Notes: generated by a model from the sequence alone, not told the origin. 64,000 nucleotides of DNA from Spongospora subterranea f. sp. subterranea (GCA_049724395.1 JAUGWO010000030.1:1-64000), one strand, 5' to 3'; shown: positions 1 to 10,739, counted from the stretch's first letter. Translations and numbers: made by a program.

Positions 1-116
1 CCTGCAATCTGACGACTATGCGCTGTCTATTGCATCAGATAAAATGACTCAGGATGCTTGAGTAATGTCGGAGATACCCAACGATTTTCAATTTCAACAT
101 AATTTGGGATTATTCC

Positions 117-674
117 TCAAAACTTGTACACCGGCACTTGAAGTTGACAACTGGACCGAAGGCGTCGCCCATCGATAACGGGGAGTTGGATTGGTTCACT
201 GAGTGATTTTGATGGAATTTGATTTGCATGGGCGAACTTCCGATCGGTGAACAATGAGGTAGCGCCACAGTTATTAATGGGAACGGAATGTGAGTAGGTG
301 ACAGAACATGGCGCACAGGAACATTGATGTTGTCGTGTTATTGAACAGAGCAGTAGATGTGGACTGATTAGTGATCGAGAGATAGGGATAACCTTGCTAG
401 CGGTGTAGAATATTTGAAGCATTGCTGGATCATCGTGGTAAATTACGAGCTGAACCGTGTGTCCCGGTTCGCCGCAGTAGAGACAGAGCCCTGCAAGACG
501 ACGACGAGTCGTTTCCTCCGAAGTAAGAGCAGGACGTGAGGTATGGAGTGAAGCGATTATTCTGTAGACGAGTAGAACCGCGTTAGTCACCATCGGAACC
601 CGTTCCCAACACCAAAATTGAAGGGCGCTCTTAAACAAAACAAGATGATACGAGATAACTACTGTATCCGCCAT
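117..674 (-). mobile_element. LTR-retrotransposon gag-protease relic
   Basis: This minus-strand open frame of 185 codons carries two recognisable pieces of a Ty3/gypsy-type polyprotein. Near its middle is a CCHC zinc knuckle (CLYCGEPGH) whose last cysteine is replaced by Val. About 70 residues later comes the aspartic-protease segment around GATSLFTDRKFA, a typical retropepsin context, but the catalytic Asp before the Gly is lost (the stretch reads N-N-C-G-A). No reverse transcriptase, integrase or LTR was seen nearby. With both key residues gone it is a decayed fragment, not an active element. The open frame itself may be chance survival. Family assignment rests on motif pattern only. Confidence 0.6.
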
Positions 675-969
675 TATTCGCTCTCAAAAAACAGTTTGCA
701 CCAAACATGGCATTTGCAGTGTCCCTCTTTCCTACGACATTGGCTTCGATAAGCAGCCAAAACGTGATGCAGCATGTAGTAGAACAACGGACATACCAAA
801 TACAGAACTAGATCACAGCAGGAAAGTTGAATAGGTGGGAGAGGATAATCGGGTAATTTTTACCCTGGTGTATAACACATGGAACTGTCCCCGTTCTCAT
901 CTTTGACTCTGAAATCATCCTTGAACGATGGCGAACCGCGCTACTATTGCGCCACATCCCATTCCTCCA

Positions 970-1951
970 ATGTTTGTCCTCAACTTGCTGATATTGCTGC
1001 TGGTGGCGACCAGACCGACTCGATCTGTGACAACCGAACTTGGTCATGGTCGGGGTGAACCTCCTGGCTCCGGTCAGGCCAATGCCGCCACAACAATCGC
1101 CTCCTCGACATTCTCGGTATGGATGGCGGAATATCGCTCCAAAGAATTGCCAAATCCTGAGAGCATTGGTCCTTGCAGGACATCGTGTCGCCATCGCTGG
1201 AGTTGGCAAGTCGCCGTGACAAGACCAATGGTTCACACTCTCCAAGATTGGAATGTTCGACATTGGAGTCAAATTTGCTGCAAAGCAATTCCGTGCTGGC
1301 GTTTGATTGTTCCAATAACAATCGTGTCCACCAGTCTGGTGAAAGTTTTTCGATGATTGTGGTCGTTCAGGTCATCTTCATACAGAAATTCGGCTTGTTA
1401 AGTGCGTTTTTAGGAATGGGGCTCGGGCCCGGGTTCGAAAATTGACGCGTCCCATATCAGTATCGATTCTCAACAATTGAGTCAAGAGGGCAAGAACCTT
1501 CATTACCTTATCGATCTAAATCGAATTCCTATTGATTCGGAAATGTTGCCGTCAACAGACTTTCCCAAGAATCTCGTGCCCGATCACAGAAACGCCAACC
1601 AGTTTGGTGACAGTTCTTCCAGAAACTTAGCCGTTCAGTCCATGTCCAACTTGTGATTCGGTTTGCTAATATCGTGTTTAGGATTGGACCGCGAGCACGA
1701 GTTCAAACCTTGATGAATCCCGTATCAGCATTGATGGTCAACAGTCATTAGAAAGCATCGAGGGCAAATCTTTCGATTGCCGCATGGAAAATACGATTAA
1801 TTCACAAAATCAGCCTCTTGACGTTCGTGAGAATTTCGTGACAGTAAGCGATTGTCGAGAATCGTGATCACCAATATCTGCTGATGGCGTACTAGAATGG
1901 ATTTCCGAAGCGCTCTCACAAAATCGTCAAATTTCGTAATGCCAAGTACTT
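970..1951 (+). CDS. Possible secreted protein with a duplicated exon
   Basis: I do not recognise this gene. An ATG at 970 (in frame with one at 928) opens a hydrophobic stretch, FVLNLLILLLVA, that looks like a signal peptide. A likely intron at 1117-1178 keeps phase and joins a Ser-rich segment. A second likely intron at 1371-1413 leads to an exon starting EWGSGPGSKIDASHISID. A related copy starting DWTASTSSNLDESRISID follows at 1684 after a similar intron-like stretch, so an exon plus its flanking intron seems to have been duplicated. The donor of the second copy is damaged, and TGA codons at about 1653 and 1866 interrupt the frame. It could be a decaying gene, or the 5' part of the Cys-domain gene that follows. 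Confidence 0.35.
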
Positions 1952-2138
1952 AATGGGATTAAGAACGCTTTATCGGCGCCTAAACTGGGACCTGGATGAG
2001 GTCAAAGACTTTGATAGCCTCTGTGTGTTTCTGGTCAGAACTCTGGTTCCCCGCTCTGTCTGGGGTTTGATGAGCGTATCGTCTGCTTAGGGAAAGGGGA
2101 CGAATCCAGAACAAGACGAGTTTCACAACACTGTCGCC

Positions 2139-3244
2139 ATGACGGAGCACATCATGAAACTACTGTTGCTCGGAAAGTCGAAGCGGGATAAGGTTGAGGT
2201 CGGACAAAACAACATCGAAGCTCCTGAAATTAGGCTAATTGCCAAGGCACCCAGCACCCTGCAAAAACTGATCCTAATTTCGAATCTTGTTCTGAAATTG
2301 GTCTCTGGCAGAAGATCGATCTGCACAATTCTTCAAACGGTGATTTATTTTTTCAAGAAAACCTGTATCCCTGTCCTTCAATGTCTTGTGAAATGTTGTG
2401 GCAAAGACATGGACCTGTTCCAGAATCGTTGGGGAACGTGTTTTAAGCACATTTTGTTTGGATCGAAATACTGCCCCGGTCCTGGATCAAATCATAACAT
2501 TTGCGGTTACCAGAGGATGAAAATCGTCAGAAACCCTGATAACAGGTTTTCATTCGCCTTTTTTTTTTAACACTGAGTAACAATTGTGCTTTCAGAGACA
2601 AAGACTCCGGTTTGTTATTGGATCTCAATGATCTTGTTGTCGCTATTTCAATGTCAAAAACCGCAAAAGAAAAACTCAAACTGTGTTTTGAATTCACCGA
2701 GAAATATGAATCATGTGGCCTCAAGGCTCAAACGGTTCTGCGACCGTATTATAACCAGTCTCCGAGACCCATCTGGGGGTGCTTTGTTCATCACTGTGGC
2801 CAAAATGCAGATGAGTGGATTCGAAAATGGGGCCCTGTATTCGCACATGCTCAATTCGGCAGGCGGAAATGTCACGGCTGGGAGTCCATTCAATGCGGAT
2901 GGAGCGACCGACGGTTTGATATTCCTGCAAGACTTGGTCTTCGCAGAAAATCAACCCGAGACTTCCTCTCAACGATTTCCAAAATTCAAGATCAGTATCA
3001 TCAGTTCTTGAATACGAAGACAGCATCACAGATGTCGCCTCATCCGGATTTAACCACTTTTGTCAGAAGGTGCCGTCCTATTTACAATTGTTTCTTTCGT
3101 CATTGTGCTGGAAGTGTTGAGGAATTTATTCGGAGATGGGGACAATCAGTACACTACTCCAGGTTCAGTCGCAATTGCTGTCCTGGACCAGACAAAAAGA
3201 AAGCTGATATCTGTCGATATGATTCTCGGTCATCGCAAGGTTAA
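2139..3244 (+). CDS. Protein with three copies of an unrecognised four-Cys domain
   Basis: I do not recognise the family. Two exons join in phase 2 across an intron at about 2546-2595, reading on as DNRDKDSGLLLDLNDL. The product has three copies of a domain of about 50 residues. Copy 1 contains TCIPVLQCLVKCCG and NRWGTCFKH, copy 2 contains SPRPIWGCFVHHCG and RKWGPVFAH, and copy 3 contains RCRPIYNCFFRHCA and RRWGQSVHY. The shared pattern is [RI]-P-[IV]-x2-C-x4-C, then R/K-W-G, x4-H, x2-F, then C about four residues later and a last C seven to ten residues on. Spacers of about 55 residues separate the copies. The conserved Cys and the Trp-Gly suggest small disulphide-bonded or metal-binding modules. 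The true start may lie upstream: an acceptor-like TTAG precedes an in-frame stretch before the ATG. Confidence 0.6.
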
Positions 3245-4215
3245 AGAAGGGTTCACCCTCCACAGACTCAACCAATAAGTTAGATGAAGTCAAATAAACC
3301 TGATGCGTTTGATATAAACTTTTTTCGGTATAATTCCGTTGGATTCTTGGCCAACATTGGCCGAGATACATATGTGGATTCAACGCCTTCCTGCGCTATG
3401 GACTAGGTAGGCAACTCACGTTCGATTGATATCGATGGATTTTGTTGTTGAGTTTGATGAATAGGTGGCGTCGGCTACCATCAGATATGATGGTAGTGGA
3501 AGGGATGACAATAGATCCCAGCCAGGAATTTCGAAAATACATTATTCCTTATTTATTTCTTCCGACTATGGATACCAATAAATTATTCGCTAAAGAACAC
3601 CTGTAAATCAATCAATCTAAACCTGTAGCAGTATCAGATACATAATCTGAGCAATATCACAATACGTGGTTGAATAAATATCAGCAGCCCAACACCTTGG
3701 TCGGCCATGATTCTCACAGACTGTATTGACGGAAAGCGGCCGGGGCTGAGCTCGGACCGTTTCAAATAACCAATCGGGTTTTACATTGCGGACTACACAA
3801 CCCAAACCCATTGATATCTGATAAAAGGACAACCCATTTAGCCACGAATCCTGTGTCGTTTATAGGCAAGCTGCAGGCGCAGGGGCGCCAGCTCATGAGT
3901 CAGCATCTTGTCGTGAATCAAGGCAAATCGCCCAACACCAGACGAAGGGGGAACGCGTTTGGCCCGTATGGGCCTGGAGCGAATAACGCCCGAAATCGGG
4001 ATCGCCATCCCAATAGGCCATTTAATGATATGAGTATATGATTTTGTTCGGAAAATTGTCTGGTTTGAAGGTTTATATTTGGGGTGTTTTTGCAGGTTTT
4101 AATGACGACCTCTCCCGTGTTCTCATAATTGACCAAAACGTGCAAGTCAAGTTTACAGATGTATTCGACGATGACGTTTTTTGACCCATATTGAATCACG
4201 TATAAAGATAATGCT
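3245..4215. other. No confident gene
   Basis: Short frames occur on both strands (for example plus 3811-4041, which ends in a basic, Asn/Arg-rich tail), but none has a family signature or a clear exon structure. The stretch lies between the 3' ends of two convergent genes and is probably mostly untranslated. Confidence 0.4.
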
Positions 4216-5165
4216 TCACTCTTGCATGAATATCGATCGCTGATGAGCTTTATCATATTCTCGATGGCTCTGTTCTTCGAGCATTCCAGATTGCCTGTCT
4301 TTCATTACAGTTAACTTGACTTCCGCACGATTTCTATGATGCCGCTCTTCGTCGACTTCGCGTTGCAATCGTAGCAATGCCTCTTCGACACTTTTGGGAT
4401 CTGCAACAGGATTTTGCATCAGGAACTGTGGGCTAATGGGGCAAACATGGATTACCTGAAATATCAATTCCAGCTACCGATTTTGATCTCAAAACTTGGT
4501 GCTGTTGAGAGGCTTCCTCCAACTCTCGTTCCGCATTGCCAAGCTCCCGATCAACAGAACTTGACTTCCTCAATTCGTCCTCGCATAACATTCGCTCCGA
4601 TATTTGCGAGTTCAAACGAGCATGGATACTTTCAAGCTCAGCTAGTTACAAAAAAGGTTGGCAAAAGTTGTCGGCGTACATGCTGGATAAAAACTACCTA
4701 TTCGGGATTCCGCCCTCAGTCTTGCCTGGCACTCAATTACCAAGTCTGTTTCCAGTTTTCGCACACGTAGTTTGGTCGCCCTCAATATATCAACGCCTGT
4801 TGAATTCCAGATCGGTTATGAAGCAAAGGGTATAGTGAAATGAACAAACCTGTCGCGTCAGCGGGATCTTTTTCGGGCCGAGGCTCTTCGTCAAACATTT
4901 CTACCAGTTCTTGCACTGCAGAATGCAAGTCGTTGTATTTTGTGTCAGTCACTTCGATAAGTTGCTCCGGATCTGTCGCAATTGGACTCCCGAAGACGTA
5001 GCGGAGACCGCTGGCCACCACACCGCGTACGAGGTTCTCCCCCCTCAGCAGCAGACTGCTTCCCGGCAGCTGCAAGATGATGGACCCGCCGGGGATGATG
5101 TTGAACAGGGAGGGAGGCGGCTCCGGTTCGCTCTGGATGGAGCTGGCGGCGATGCTGCTGCTCAT
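4216..5165 (-). CDS. Coiled-coil protein, four exons
   Basis: The family is not recognised. The model starts at MSSSIAASSIQSE (ATG 5165; another ATG at 5204 adds 13 residues). Exons join in phase 1 across introns of about 53, 55 and 55 nt, each with GT and AG ends. The first ~100 residues are compact, with a stretch SGLRYVFGSPIATDPEQL. The rest, from about residue 70 to the end, is charged and heptad-like (for example RVRKLETDLVIECQARLRAE, then NAERELEEASQQHQVL), so a long coiled coil is expected. The last exon ends at TGA 4216-4218. The gene is convergent with the Cys-domain gene. A structural or scaffold role is a guess. Confidence 0.6.
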
Positions 5166-5883
5166 CCTGCGGTCGTCCCCGATATTTGAACAATGAGAGA
5201 GCAATGGGGGTCTTAGTCGCGACTTGCGACTACCTATGACCGGTATCGTGGGGTTGCTGAGTTACCCCCTGTCTTTTAATTCAGACTGTGCTCCTGTTGC
5301 TCCCTTTAACGATACCACTTGTTCCCATATTATTGCGTGCATTCATCTCCATCTCAGATGTGACCGATGTCAACCCGGTCCCATCTCTCCGCGAGTTCAT
5401 CTCGAAAACGACCTGCACATCATATTTCGCAAGGTCCCATCATTGACGATTGATATTCTTTCTATGTTTGGTAGTGCTAACATGCAATCGGGTTCTGGTT
5501 CCACATTTCGTAACTTTATTGGACTCATTGGGATCAGGGCTGCCACAGGGTAGACTGGCAAACCCTGTGGTCGGCCGGACTCTAGGCAAGAGGTGACGAG
5601 GACTCAAAAGAAACAAGTGGATAACGTCCCAGCCAGTGGTGAGCGGAAAACCCGTTCCACATCAAGACACACAGCCAGACAGCCTTTCCTGTATGGGCAG
5701 TGCGGGTCGAACCCAGCCACGAATAATTATTTGTATGGTGCTCGGCAAGGACTACTACACTGTGCTATAGACCTTCGATCGATAGAATTCGTCTACACCT
5801 ACAACAACCCGACCATTCTTCCGTCATGAAGTCGAAAACAAGCACACATCTCCCTGCGCCTTTTTTCGTAAGCAGCTTTTTCG
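5166..5883. other. No confident gene
   Basis: Open frames such as plus 5224-5553 and 5593-5829 show no family pattern, no partner exons and no strong composition. I see nothing else here apart from the hairpin that begins at 5884. Confidence 0.4.
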
Positions 5884-5983
5884 GTAAATCACACGTTGAC
5901 AATCAAACGGTGGGAACCCAAGAAATGTTGCCGGCGTACTTCCTCTTGGGTTTCCACCGTTTAATTGTCGACGTGTGATTTAC
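5884..5983. repeat. Inverted repeat, 38-bp arms, 24-nt loop
   Basis: The left arm (5884-5921) starts GTAAATCACACGT and the right arm (5946-5983) is its reverse complement with three mismatches in 38. Pyrimidine-rich flanks extend the pairing slightly. The spacer is 24 nt. It could be a MITE remnant or a hairpin-forming transcript. No target-site duplication is obvious. Confidence 0.9.
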
Positions 5984-6484
5984 AGAAAAAATATATTTGA
6001 ACTGTTCGCTGACGGCGGAGTCCGATTCCCAACTGTTGATCGCGTCCTCGGCATGTTGTTTCGTCGACACCGCTGCTTGACGGATCTTCAGCATCGCAAT
6101 TTATCGTTTCTGGATCAAATTCCGGTCCAGGTTCAAAATCAGGTTGCCGATGAGAATCCTGGCAGATGTCGCCATTCCGACTGGCGCGGCAGCGGATGCC
6201 GCCATTGCTTTCTTTGTGGCATCGACCAAGCGTTGATATCTGCTTAAATTTGTGTTTTAATCATTTCGAAAAACGAAAATTTCCATTGAAAATATTGGAA
6301 AAGCCTTGAAATAGCACGTTCGCCTTGTTTTTTCCACGCGCATCTGCTTTTACATTTGTAGGGTCCAGCTCGTCTGTGGGACTCGATAAGCTGTGAACCG
6401 TGACCTGTAGATGTTCCCCACTGTAGAAAAGACTGGATCAAAAAGCTGGATCAACAAGTGAAGGCCAGTCTTCGAATCCAGTTT

Positions 6485-6856
6485 GCATTTCTGGCAAAAG
6501 TTCGAAAGCTGATTGAGGTGTTCAATTCGGCGACCGAGAAATGTGAGTCTACGAGCTCTCGCTACCAAGGTCTGACCAGCAATTATTGTGGAATGCGGGG
6601 AAGTCCCGACCCGCACCGTCAAAGAGGCTGGATTCCGACCATTGGATTAAATCAGAGGCCCCGCCATACAAACTGACTCCGAGGGTTTTCTGCGAAGTGA
6701 ATGAACAGGGTTACTGTTACCGGACGGTGCGGGTCGGACTTCCCGCATTTCACAATAATTATCGATCAGACCTTTGTAGCGAGCGCTCGTATTCTCACAT
6801 CCCTCGGTTGCCGAATTGAACACATCAATCAGCTTTCGAACTTTTGCCAGAAATGC
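6485..6856. repeat. Inverted duplication of a coding fragment
   Basis: About 135 bp on the plus strand (6485-6620) reappears reverse-complemented at 6723-6856, with a spacer of about 100 bp. Both arms encode the same peptide region: FLAKVRKLIEVFNSATEKCE on plus and FLAKVRKLIDVFNSATEGCE on minus. The minus arm extends upstream to 6967 (ETLSERASRFVKDASSSALQ), which also matches a third, direct copy at 7600-7730. The source protein is unknown but helical in character. At the DNA level the arms are clearly similar, with scattered substitutions, so this is an older duplication. Confidence 0.85.
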
Positions 6857-7424
6857 ACCATTATCGTTCAGAGTAGTTGCGGTTGAGCCGTTCTGCAGAG
6901 CTGAGGAACTGGCATCCTTAACGAACCGGCTGGCTCTCTCACTTAAAGTTTCGTCCACTAGCATGGTCAATTGATGACTCGACCTCTGACGATTTCGATT
7001 TAACTCCCCACAATCACCCTGGTCACGAAATCGAGGTCATCGGGATACCCGATTTTTCCTGATGGAGATTGTCTATACCGGTTTGACAACAGTAAGGACA
7101 TTCCCAATCTACTTATTCGCTATCCCGGTGGCAGTTGCAAAGCACCAGGCCCTCTCCAGATCGGCATTGACGTGCGTTTCGTTGCAAAGAGGTGTGTCGG
7201 CGCTTCTTTATATTCTCTGCCAAGCTTTGCTTGTCGTATCTCAACGTTAAGATCGAAGCAGAACGACGTTAAGGATTTCGACATCAGGTACTTCAGACAT
7301 GGATATTTGCTGACCTCAGCAGTTTATTGTGTGTGTTAAAGCGGTGGGCTCCGGTGATGTTACGTGGACCTCGGTTTTCACTGTACAACATCACGAGGGT
7401 CATTTTCCCGCCTACCGAACATGA

Positions 7425-7735
7425 TTGTGGAACGCAATCTGTCCACTGCAACTTTTAACTCTCGAACAGGAGCTGCAACGGATTAAGCGGTGCTTCGGTG
7501 CAATCATGGACTTTTCAGATACGAAAAGGAACGGATTCATCAAGTCGTATGTGGCCATCATTGGTTCATTTATGAACACTCATGGTCTCGAGCTCATGGA
7601 CGAACTCTGAGTGAGAGAGCCAACCGGTTCGTCAAGGATGCCAGGTCTCAGCTCTACAGAATGGTTCAACCGCAACTACTCTGTTGTCGGAAAGAACGAT
7701 AATGGTGCATTTCTGGCAAAAGTTTGATTGAGGGG
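7425..7735 (+). pseudogene. Third, frameshifted copy of the duplicated fragment
   Basis: A frame reading LEQELQRIKRCFGAIMDFSD ends at HGLELMDEL. The continuation, LSERANRFVKDARS, is in another frame, so a one- or two-base shift separates them near 7610. The following bases (GATAATGGTGCATTTCTGGC and onward) match the inverted pair at 6.5-6.9 kb and then break off. It is therefore the most complete copy of the unknown helical protein, but it is broken. Confidence 0.55.
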
Positions 7736-8221
7736 CTAGTGATTGAGGTGATCAATTCGGCGATTGAGGAATTACAGTCCGAATATCCCAATGCCACCAA
7801 TTGGTTTGAATGGTGGCTTCGTGACGCGGTCGCTAGGCTTATATTTGCATGCAAATCGCAAGAATTCGAAGAAATGGCTCGCAGTGATTCGAACCCAATC
7901 GAGTCCATGCATTCGAGATTTTATCAGATTGCGGATCGCAAAAATTCGTTTGTGTATGGATTGGCAATCTTGACGATGTTCTCGGAGTCGTTGCGTCAAG
8001 ATTTCGAAGATGGCGCATCTGGCCTAACTTTTCATTACGGGCAAGCAGAAAGATGGAAAATGCAGATCGACAAATACGCCAGAGAGGCGCCGGTTGTCGT
8101 TCGCAACCGAAAACTTGCCAATGACGGGCGAGTCCCTGACACATCTAAAAATTTGATTGGCGCGAACAATGTAATATCGAAAGCTAAGTTAGGTCGCCCT
8201 AAAGGCAGCCGTTACCATTGA
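7724..8221 (+). mobile_element. Transposase C-terminal remnant (putative)
   Basis: The 165-residue frame contains SDSNPIESMHSRFYQIADRK, like the N-x-x-E-S-x-H block near the C-terminus of many MULE-type transposases, and ends in the AT-hook-like GRPKGS. It follows directly on the broken third copy of the local repeat, so a transposon may have moved or interrupted that sequence. No terminal inverted repeats or DDE triad were identified. The assignment comes from motif flavour only and may be wrong. Confidence 0.4.
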
Positions 8222-8675
8222 TAGAAATGCACTTATCACATATCAAAGGTATTGCCATGACAATACATCACGTCCCTGTTGGAATGTCTATTTGCTTGTT
8301 TCAAGGCTTTTCCTGTACGTGAATTGTCGTTAAATTTGTGCGATTCTAATTCTCAACTCTATGTCACTCGGATGATTGCTTTGCTGTTTCCTGGCTGCTA
8401 TGAGCCTTTCATCCATACATTTAATCATTTTCAAATCAGGTCCAAGGCGTCGCCAGATACGAATATTACTGGGCTGCTCAAATCCGGTCTCAGTCAAGCT
8501 GTCGAGTTCGTGGTACATGACAGAAAACTTTTCCGTTTTGGCCAGTTTCGCAAGCCTGCCACCGTTTACAAGCACTGTTCCAAGTGGATGGATGATTACT
8601 CAGATATCTGTATCTTCCTTCATGTAATAAGGTCAACTGATTAGTGATTCACTGATTCGAATTGCGCCTAATTGG
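8222..8675. other. Unresolved, possible 5' exons
   Basis: A plus frame (8279-8644) could splice at GTAATAAGG near 8623 into the next coding stretch, while a minus frame (8330-8575) also looks fairly protein-like. I cannot decide between them. Confidence 0.3.
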
Positions 8676-9336
8676 TTGTTTTTTAGCGCTCTCTGTTCTA
8701 TGACGCTGGGCATGAAAATAGTTACTCTAAAAAGGAGTTGCCTATTCTGGTATGTTGATTGGGAAGAGTGGCGATTATTGATGAAATTGCAATCTTCAGG
8801 AGATTTCTGCGTTGATGGTTGCGCCGTAATTCACTGCAACACTACAGTGAAGTTATCGAACAAGGTGCTGTTCATTGATATAGGCATGGATATTGAGAGT
8901 GTGCAGCTCCGATGTTCTGAAACCATGAGTGTGGGCGGTCGTAATTGGCAGTTGATGGGCCGCATTTCATCTAAGGACTGGGACTGCCGTTTTTTTGCAA
9001 TTGCTCGAAAAAATGACGTTCCGTTGAAGGGTTTATATATCTATGATGACCTCATCAACATGGAAGTTGAACGTATCATTCCCATAAATCTCCCGGAGCA
9101 GTGCGACCTGTCAAGATACCTCTTCTACACTCAACAAGAGGGAACTGCTGGTAATATTACTTGTATATGATTGACATTTCTTCTCAGTCCCAGCCGTGGT
9201 TAAAGGTGGTAGAAATGTGACGTTTGACGAGGGGAAATGTCAATGGATTAGCAAAAACGGTTTTGCAAAAAGGCCTCAAGGGCAGGCACATCCAAGGCTT
9301 GCGCCGGATCATTCCGTATCGCGAGGCTTGCCCACG
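8676..9336 (+). CDS. Hypothetical protein (structure incomplete)
   Basis: No family was recognised. The solid part runs from DFCVDGCAVIHCNTTVKLSN (about 8800) through INLPEQCDLSRYLFYTQQEG, then crosses a phase-1 intron at about 9150-9187 into VPAVVKGGRNVTFDEGKCQW. The exons upstream of 8800 do not join cleanly. The frame continues without a stop across the left arm of a 74-bp inverted repeat and into the ATG of the zinc-finger gene at 9337, so the two may be one gene. N-x-T sites (NTT, NVT) and several Cys would fit an extracellular domain, but no signal peptide was located. Confidence 0.4.
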
Positions 9337-9576
9337 ATGACTGTCACACCGATCCAGTTGGCGGAGGAGATCGCCGTCCGTTTAGGATGCCCGCTTCCGG
9401 TAGTTTTGTCTTTGGACATTTTAACCCCATGCATCTGACACGCTCTTAAGGTGGAACCGCAGTTGACACCTCTGGAACCATCTGTTCAGGAGTTGGCCGA
9501 GCGGGCAAGCCTCGCGATACGGAATGATCCGGCGCAAGCCTTGGATGTGCCTGCCCTTGAGGCCTTTCTGCAAAAC
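9260..9576. repeat. 74-bp near-perfect inverted repeat
   Basis: The left arm (9260-9333) is the reverse complement of the right arm (9503-9576) with one mismatch, and the spacer is 169 bp. The right arm codes for residues ASLAIRNDPAQALDVPALEA of the zinc-finger gene. The left arm is its antisense and is itself open in the frame of the preceding coding stretch. The near-identity implies a recent event or gene conversion. Confidence 0.95.
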
Positions 9577-9923
9577 AGCGAGTTGCGGATTAAGAACCCG
9601 CTACGCGCTGTTTGCAAATTGTGTTCACAGCCGTACCCGTCCAGCTACAAGGCCGCCCAGCATGTCCGGGCGACTCACCTGTCGCTCATCCAGGAGGCGC
9701 GACTCCAAATCCAACAGGACAATTGTAAGTGACACCGCCGCTTTGATTCGGGATAAGTATCTCACATATCACAGGCGTTTACAGAGAAGAGGAGGATGCA
9801 GTTGAAGATGTCATCGCGAACAACGTACCCAGCCCGTTGTTTCATGATGGGGACGACTTCCCGACGCTGACACCCCAGGCAAGGCCCCTGGAAGGGGAAG
9901 CCTTGTTGACGTGTACACATTAG
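9337..9923 (+). CDS. C2H2 zinc-finger protein, three exons
   Basis: The ATG at 9337 opens TVTPIQLAEEIAVRLGCPLP. An intron at 9400-9450 (51 nt, phase 0) and one at 9725-9774 (50 nt, phase 1) join the exons. A single C2H2 finger, CKLCSQPYPSSYKAAQHVRATH, fits C-x2-C-x12-H-x4-H. The tail is acidic (YREEEDAVEDVIANN) and ends at TAG 9921-9923. One finger in a small protein suggests an adaptor or RNA/DNA-binding role, not a classical multi-finger regulator. The frame upstream is open, so the protein may be the C-terminal half of a longer product. Confidence 0.6.
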
Positions 9924-10019
9924 ATGATTGGAGTTAAATATTTCCGGTTCATTGTTTTCGCGTATCCTCCGATCTGACTACGGAACCATTTCACCTCCAG
10001 ATCCGGTTGTCTTCTGATC

Positions 10020-10739
10020 ATGGATCATTGTGTGGAAATACGCCCAGAATCGTCAGTCCGAACAAGGCAAATGACAAGGACCGAGAATACCTCCGGTTCC
10101 TCCAACCCGCCTGTTGATGTCAATAGTGGAGCAGAGCAGATTGTGGATCTGGTCAAAGCATTGGTGCCAGAACCTTTGGACACAAGCCAACTCGATCGGC
10201 TGCTTAAATGCCTTCAATCTTCGGAGTTGTCAAAGAACGTCGAATCTCGGATGGCGCTAAATTTAACTATGAAGAGCGACTCCATGAACCCTGCAAATGT
10301 AGTCTCCATCTTGAATGACCTCTTGCCGTACGATCTAGACAGAGGTCAACGAATATTAATTCATCAGATTGTTAGCTATAAAACCCCAGGGCATATCTTG
10401 ATCCTACAAGAAAACCCGACATGGAGTTCCCGTCATGGACAGTCGAGGTACTATACTCTAATCGATGAGATCGCCAAGTTCAATCTGACCAAAAACGTTG
10501 GCACCCGCCGGGACGATATCGGATATCGTTTTATGTTTAGTTTCAATATGGTTCGTGACATCAAACGCTGTAAGAATGTCATGATGAAACTGATACCAGC
10601 AGCGTTCGCCCTAAGTCCACTTGCAATCGCTGCGGGTGCAGTTGGCCCATCTAGGGAGCCAGCAGCATTCTCTGCAATAGTCTTCAATAATCACAGTGGA
10701 GAAGCTGATGTAAGCAATGGCGAGTTCTTCTCACTTTAA
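10020..10739 (+). CDS. Hypothetical protein, 239 aa, single exon
   Basis: I do not recognise this protein. The N-terminal ~35 residues are polar and Ser/Thr-rich. Residues 38-120 look helical (EQIVDLVKALVPEPLDTSQL), followed by a more basic region. A hydrophobic stretch near 195-210 (LIPAAFALSPLAIAAGAVG) could be one membrane segment or a buried helix. There is no intron, which is unusual in this window, though small genes here are sometimes intronless. It lies 96 bp beyond the zinc-finger gene on the same strand. Confidence 0.5.
   Translation: MDHCVEIRPESSVRTRQMTRTENTSGSSNPPVDVNSGAEQIVDLVKALVPEPLDTSQLDRLLKCLQSSELSKNVESRMALNLTMKSDSMNPANVVSILNDLLPYDLDRGQRILIHQIVSYKTPGHILILQENPTWSSRHGQSRYYTLIDEIAKFNLTKNVGTRRDDIGYRFMFSFNMVRDIKRCKNVMMKLIPAAFALSPLAIAAGAVGPSREPAAFSAIVFNNHSGEADVSNGEFFSL

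Noticed and set aside
5690-5730. tRNA B-box-like GGGTTCGACCC on minus strand
   Set aside because: No A box, cloverleaf or anticodon loop could be placed around it.
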